The notes under the pieces: model-generated
Seen by the model: the letters and a program-made list of their open reading frames with translations, nothing else
Told to the model about the DNA's origin: nothing
Databases searched by the model: none
Assembly: GCA_031259795.1 (NCBI GenBank)
Contig: JAIRLA010000251.1
Location: forward strand, 1 to 9,451
Origin: Azoarcus sp.
GTDB taxonomy: Bacteria; Pseudomonadota; Gammaproteobacteria; Burkholderiales; Rhodocyclaceae
Direction: 5' to 3'
DNA length: 9,451 nt
In this document: positions 5,876 to 9,451 of the stretch, piece by piece
Position numbering within the stretch: position 1 is the stretch's first letter
Layout: each line of letters opens with the position of its first letter
Program-made: the position numbers and the translations under genes

Positions 5876-6916
5876 CTACGGGCTGACGGGAAGGGTGTCG
5901 AGGCCGAGGCGTTCGTCTTCGCCGAACATGATGTTCATGTTCTGCACCGCCTGCCCCGCCGCGCCCTTGACCAGGTTGTCGATCACCGAGAGGACGACGA
6001 TCATTTCGCCGTCCCGCGGCTTGTGCACCGCGATCCGGCACATGTTGGAGGCGCGCACCGAGCGCGTTTCCGGGTGGCTGCCGGGGGGCAATATGTCTAC
6101 GAAGGTCTCGCCCGCGAAGCGCGTCTCGAAGAGTTCTTGCAGATCGCGCTCGCTCATGGGGCGCTTCAGGCGCGCGTAGAGCGTGGCGTGGATGCCGCGC
6201 ACCATCGGGGTCAGGTGCGGCACGAAGGTGAGGCCGATTTCTTCGTTTCCGGTCATGCGGGAAAGCCCTTGGCGGATTTCCGGCAGGTGGCGGTGGCCGC
6301 CGACGCCATACGCCTTGAAGTTATCGCTCGCTTCGGCGTACAGACTCGCCACCGCCGCCTTGCGTCCCGCGCCCGAGACGCCGGATTTGGCGTCCGCGAT
6401 CAGGCTGTCGTGCGCGACGGCGCCCGCTTCGAGCAGGGGCAGGAATCCCAGTTGCACGGCGGTGGGGTAGCAGCCCGGATTGGCGAGTACCCGCGCTTTG
6501 CGGATTTGCGCGCGATTGACCTCGGGCAGGCCGTATACCGCTTCGGCCAGCAGTTCGGGGGCGGCGTGGCGCATGCCGTACCACTTTTCCCATTCGGCCG
6601 CGTCGCGGAGGCGGAAATCGGCGGCGAGGTCGATGATCCGCACTCCGGCGGCCACGAGCGCCGCCGCTTGTTGCATGGCGATGCCGTTGGGGGTGGCGAA
6701 AAATACGACGTCGCATTGTTCGAGGGCGGCGTTTTCCGGCGCGACGAAATCCAGCGCCACCCGGCGGCGCAGGCTGGGGAACATATCGGCCACTTTTGTG
6801 CCGGCTTCGCCGCGCGAGGTGATCGCGGCCAGGCGCACCGCCGGATGCCCGGCCAGTATCCGCAGCAGTTCGACTCCGGTGTAGCCGGTTCCGCCAACGA
6901 TCCCTGCCTTGATCAT
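5876..6916 (-). CDS. argC: N-acetyl-gamma-glutamyl-phosphate reductase
   Basis: A 346-residue cytosolic enzyme that reduces N-acetyl-glutamyl phosphate to the semialdehyde with NADPH, the third step of arginine synthesis. The N-terminal nucleotide-binding motif G-G-T-G-Y-T-G (8-14) and the catalytic cysteine C149 in N-P-G-C-Y-P-T are clear, as are S-G-V-S-G-A-G-R (178-185) and G-G-H-R-H-L-P-E-I (206-214), which carries the active-site histidine. Length fits the type 1 family. The ATG at 6916 has AGGAG seven bases upstream. A possible -10, GATAAT (6951-6946), lies about 30 bp upstream, without a good -35. That -10 overlaps two copies of TCGCGCAA spaced 11 bp apart (6950-6957 and 6961-6968). 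No other arg gene is in the window. Nothing looks truncated. Confidence 0.96.
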   Translation of the reverse strand: MIKAGIVGGTGYTGVELLRILAGHPAVRLAAITSRGEAGTKVADMFPSLRRRVALDFVAPENAALEQCDVVFFATPNGIAMQQAAALVAAGVRIIDLAADFRLRDAAEWEKWYGMRHAAPELLAEAVYGLPEVNRAQIRKARVLANPGCYPTAVQLGFLPLLEAGAVAHDSLIADAKSGVSGAGRKAAVASLYAEASDNFKAYGVGGHRHLPEIRQGLSRMTGNEEIGLTFVPHLTPMVRGIHATLYARLKRPMSERDLQELFETRFAGETFVDILPPGSHPETRSVRASNMCRIAVHKPRDGEMIVVLSVIDNLVKGAAGQAVQNMNIMFGEDERLGLDTLPVSP

Positions 6917-7022
6917 GATTGTTCTCCTGTTGCGGGCAAGGGCGGATTATCGCGCAATCATCGCGCAAGGGACAGCGATGGCTGTTTGCGGCATATTGTC
7001 CTCCGGTGCCGCGCCGCCGGAT

Positions 7023-7136
7023 TCACTGTGCCAGAGTCTGGATTACCTGCGGCGCAAGCCCGGTCACTTCCGCGATCTCCTCGACCGTCCCGCCGCGCTT
7101 CAGCATGTTGCGGGCCACGGACTCCAGAAGAGTAGT
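7023..7136 (-). pseudogene. C-terminal remnant resembling an Rpn-family nuclease/transposase
   Basis: The minus strand reads LLESVARNMLKRGGTVEEIA followed by EVTGLAPQVIQTLAQ and a stop at 7025-7023. This ends as Rpn (recombination-promoting, PD-(D/E)XK 'transposase') proteins usually end: a helix A-R-x-M-L followed by a short helix-turn-helix of the form I-A-x-x-T-G-L-x-x-x-x-I. Upstream of about 7136 the frame loses all resemblance and runs into the antisense of mrcA, and no nuclease domain is present. The fragment therefore looks like the leftover 3' end of a decayed gene. A 27-codon open frame from the internal ATG is possible but has no clear ribosome-binding site. Homology is judged from memory of the family. 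Confidence 0.55.
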
Positions 7137-7137
7137 G

Positions 7138-7166
7138 TTATCGCCTTGACCGCAAACTCGTATGAT
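7138..7166 (+). promoter_or_regulatory. Possible sigma-70 promoter of mrcA
   Basis: TTATCG (7138-7143) and TATGAT (7161-7166) are 17 bp apart. The -10 matches consensus at 5 of 6 bases, the -35 at 3 of 6. The expected start is near 7173, giving a leader of about 24 nt before the ATG at 7197. It begins where the Rpn-like remnant ends, which fits selection keeping the promoter while the remnant decays. Confidence 0.4.
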
Positions 7167-7196
7167 ACGGAGCGATTGTTTCCACACGAGCATGCG

Positions 7197-9451
7197 ATGT
7201 TGCGCAATATTCTTTATGTGTTCATGGCGCTGGTGATGGCCGGACTTGCCGCATTGGCGGTGTTTACTGTGCGGGTCTGGCGCGAGTTGCCCGCCCTCGA
7301 CATCCTGACCGATTACCGGCCGCGCATTCCATTGCGTATCTACACCGCCGATGGCTATCACATCAAGGAATTCGGCGAGGAGCGGCGCATCGTGATCAAG
7401 CTCCACGAGGCGCCCGAAGCGTTCAAGAAGGCCCTGCTCGCCGCCGAGGATCCGTATTTTTACGAACACAGGGGCATCGGGTTGGCCGGGATAGCGCGCG
7501 CATGGCGGGTTTACTTGCGCACCGGCAGATTCAGTCAGGGCGCCTCGACGATTACCTACCAAGTGGCGCGCAATTTCTTCCTGTTGCGGCGAGGGTCTCA
7601 AAGGTCTTTCGGATACCGTTTTTTGTACGGAATACTGCTCCCGCTCAAGATCGAGCGGCATCTGAGCAAGGATCAAATCCTGGAGCTTTATATCAACCAG
7701 ATTTTCCTCGGCCAGCGCGCCTACGGCTTCGCGGTCGCTTCCGAAACCTATTTCGGTAAACCACTGGCCGGACTCACGCTGGCCGAAACCGCCATGCTCG
7801 CCGGTCTGCCCAAAGGGCCGTCGATCTACAACCCGATCGTCAATCCGGCGGCGGCGCAGAAACGGCAGCGTTATGTCCTGCGGCGCATGGTCGAGTCCGG
7901 TTTCATCGACGAGGCCGCCTACCGGCAGGCGCTGGACGAACCCCTGCGCACGACCTCCGGCAGCGCGGCGCGCGATCCCGGCCTGCTCAGCCCGGTGCAC
8001 GCCGAATATGTGGCCGACATCGCGCGCCAGATCGCCGTCGATCAGCTCGGCGAAGAGGGCATCCAGCATGGCATCAAGATCATCACCACCATTACCCGCG
8101 CCGAGCAGGAAGCCGCTTACAGCGCGCTGCGCCGGGGGGTCATGGACTACGACCGCCGCCACGGCTACCGCGGCCCCGAAAAATACCTCGCCCTGCCCGC
8201 CGGCGCGCTGGACATGGAAAAGCTCGGCGATGAAATCGCCCAGGCGCTCGACGACGACGATCTGCACGATTACGGCGACCTGCTCGCCGCCGTGGCGCTC
8301 GATGCTTCGCCCAAGGAGGTCACGGTCTATCGCAATGGACAGGTCGTCCGCATCGACGGCGAGGGCTTGCGCCTTGCCGCGCCCATGTTGAGCGCCAACG
8401 CGCCGCAGTCGCGGCGGGTGCGCCGCGGCGCGGTGGTGCGCATCCGCCACAATGGCGACAAGGGCTGGGAATTGGCCCAATTGCCGGAAGTGGATGCCGC
8501 GCTGGTGTCGATCGACGCCCACAATGGCGCGGTGCGCGCCTTGGTGGGCGGCTTCGACTACAACCGCAGCCAGTTCAACAACGTCACCCAGGCGCAGCGC
8601 CAGCCCGGCTCCAGTTTCAAGCCCTTCATCTATTCCGCCAGTCTCGAACGCGGCTACGCGCCGGGGACGCTGGTGATGGACGAACCGCTGGATTATCCGG
8701 CGGGCGTCACCGGGCGCAACGCCTGGACGCCGCACAACTACGATGGCAAGTTCGAGGGCACGATGACGGTGCGCAGCGCGCTGGCGCGCTCGAAGAACAT
8801 CCCGGCCATCCGCGTGCTCGAAGAGATCACCCCCGCCTATGCCCGGAGCCATCTCACCCACTTCGGTTTCGACAGCGCCCGCCATCCGCCCTACCTGACC
8901 ATGGCGCTGGGGGCGGGTTCGGCCTCGCCCTGGGAGATGGCGAGCGCCTACGCCGTTTTCGCCAATGGCGGCTATCGTGTCAATCCCTACGTGGTCAAGG
9001 AGATTCTGGATGTCAACGACAGGCTGCTCGCCCGCGTCGATCCGCCGGTCGCCAGCGAGAGCGCGCCGCGGGTCATCGACGCGCGCAACGCCTGGGTGAT
9101 GGATTCGATGCTCCAGGATGTCGTGCGCCGCGGCACCGGCGCACGCGCGCGCGCGCTTGGCCGCCAGGACATCGCCGGCAAGACCGGCACCACCAACGAT
9201 TACGTCGATGCCTGGTTCTGCGGCTATAACCCGCAAGTCGTCGCCGTTGCCTGGGTCGGCTTTCCGATGCCGCGCAATCTGGGCCGGGGCGAAACCGGCG
9301 GCACGGCGGCGCTGCCGATCTGGATCGACTACATGCGCACCGCGCTCAAGGGCATGCCGGAGAGCTTCCTCCCCCGTCCGGAAGGTCTCGCCACCGCGCT
9401 CGCGGGCGACGGCAGCCGCGAGGATTTTTATTACGTCGAGTTCCAGCCTCC
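7197..9451 (+). CDS. mrcA: Class A penicillin-binding protein 1A, 3' end cut by window
   Basis: Bifunctional peptidoglycan synthase anchored in the inner membrane; 751 residues are visible and a short C-terminal tail is missing. One membrane anchor lies at about residues 5-27. The glycosyltransferase domain follows (about 50-230), with motif I E84-D-P-Y-F-Y-E-H-R-G, motif II G115-A-S-T-I-T-Y-Q122 and the I-L-E-L-Y-I-N-Q-I segment. After an OB-like insert, the transpeptidase domain has S472-S-F-K475 with the catalytic serine, S532-K-N534 and K662-T-G664, all intact. Odd: motif III, normally R-K-x-x-E, reads R141-F-L-Y-G145, after an apparent four-residue insertion (about 130-139) rich in codons uncommon in the rest of the gene (CGA, AGG, TCT, GGA). 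The second catalytic glutamate is thus missing, and glycan polymerisation may be lost or reduced. The ATG at 7197 fits the family N-terminus, though its ribosome-binding site is weak. It diverges from argC. Confidence 0.93.
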   Translation, partial: MLRNILYVFMALVMAGLAALAVFTVRVWRELPALDILTDYRPRIPLRIYTADGYHIKEFGEERRIVIKLHEAPEAFKKALLAAEDPYFYEHRGIGLAGIARAWRVYLRTGRFSQGASTITYQVARNFFLLRRGSQRSFGYRFLYGILLPLKIERHLSKDQILELYINQIFLGQRAYGFAVASETYFGKPLAGLTLAETAMLAGLPKGPSIYNPIVNPAAAQKRQRYVLRRMVESGFIDEAAYRQALDEPLRTTSGSAARDPGLLSPVHAEYVADIARQIAVDQLGEEGIQHGIKIITTITRAEQEAAYSALRRGVMDYDRRHGYRGPEKYLALPAGALDMEKLGDEIAQALDDDDLHDYGDLLAAVALDASPKEVTVYRNGQVVRIDGEGLRLAAPMLSANAPQSRRVRRGAVVRIRHNGDKGWELAQLPEVDAALVSIDAHNGAVRALVGGFDYNRSQFNNVTQAQRQPGSSFKPFIYSASLERGYAPGTLVMDEPLDYPAGVTGRNAWTPHNYDGKFEGTMTVRSALARSKNIPAIRVLEEITPAYARSHLTHFGFDSARHPPYLTMALGAGSASPWEMASAYAVFANGGYRVNPYVVKEILDVNDRLLARVDPPVASESAPRVIDARNAWVMDSMLQDVVRRGTGARARALGRQDIAGKTGTTNDYVDAWFCGYNPQVVAVAWVGFPMPRNLGRGETGGTAALPIWIDYMRTALKGMPESFLPRPEGLATALAGDGSREDFYYVEFQP

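Noticed and set aside
7023..9236. 737-codon minus-strand open frame opposite mrcA
   Set aside because: Antisense shadow of mrcA, whose motifs are unmistakable. Only its last 35 or so codons, beyond the mrcA start, look like a real protein remnant and were kept separately.

Overview
The window is GC-rich, densely coded bacterial chromosome. The closest protein families (a PBP1A with an LPLRIYTADG-type N-terminus, ErpA, ArgC, a DHA2-type EmrAB pump) point to a betaproteobacterium, perhaps of the Rhodocyclales/Nitrosomonadales type. The taxonomic call is recollection and inference, not a search result. I see no tRNA, rRNA, CRISPR array, complete insertion sequence or phage gene.

Layout: (1) 1-348 is gene-free and made of small dispersed repeats, including a 47-bp inverted repeat (9-55 / 208-254) and a strong G+C hairpin. 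(2) pbpG (minus, 349-1425) encodes a periplasmic PBP7-type D,D-endopeptidase. (3) 1426-1805 is gene-free: AT-rich upstream region of pbpG, then a third, diverged copy of the repeat. (4) emrA-emrB (minus, 4565 down to 1806) encode a drug-efflux adaptor and an MFS pump, with a divergent TetR-family regulator (plus, 4715-5374). Their shared 149-bp spacer holds two palindromes, GGTACT-N4-AGTACC, centred exactly 30 bp apart and lying on a good candidate emrA promoter. This is a nearly textbook locally repressed efflux unit. (5) erpA (minus) faces the regulator gene tail to tail with 12 bp between stops; argC (minus) lies upstream of erpA. (6) Between argC and the divergent mrcA lies a short C-terminal remnant that looks like an Rpn/PD-(D/E)XK transposase-nuclease protein. 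(7) mrcA (plus, 7197 to the window end, 3' end missing) encodes a class A penicillin-binding protein.

Two genes concern the cell wall (pbpG endopeptidase, mrcA synthase), one arginine synthesis (argC), one iron-sulfur maturation (erpA), and three form the efflux module. Apart from the efflux module they look like independent neighbours, not one pathway.

The two points most worth a second look are the paired operator and the unusual glycosyltransferase domain of mrcA, where the conserved motif III (R-K-x-x-E) reads R-F-L-Y-G after a four-residue insertion, while all three transpeptidase motifs are intact. I did not find a convincing wholly new biological system.
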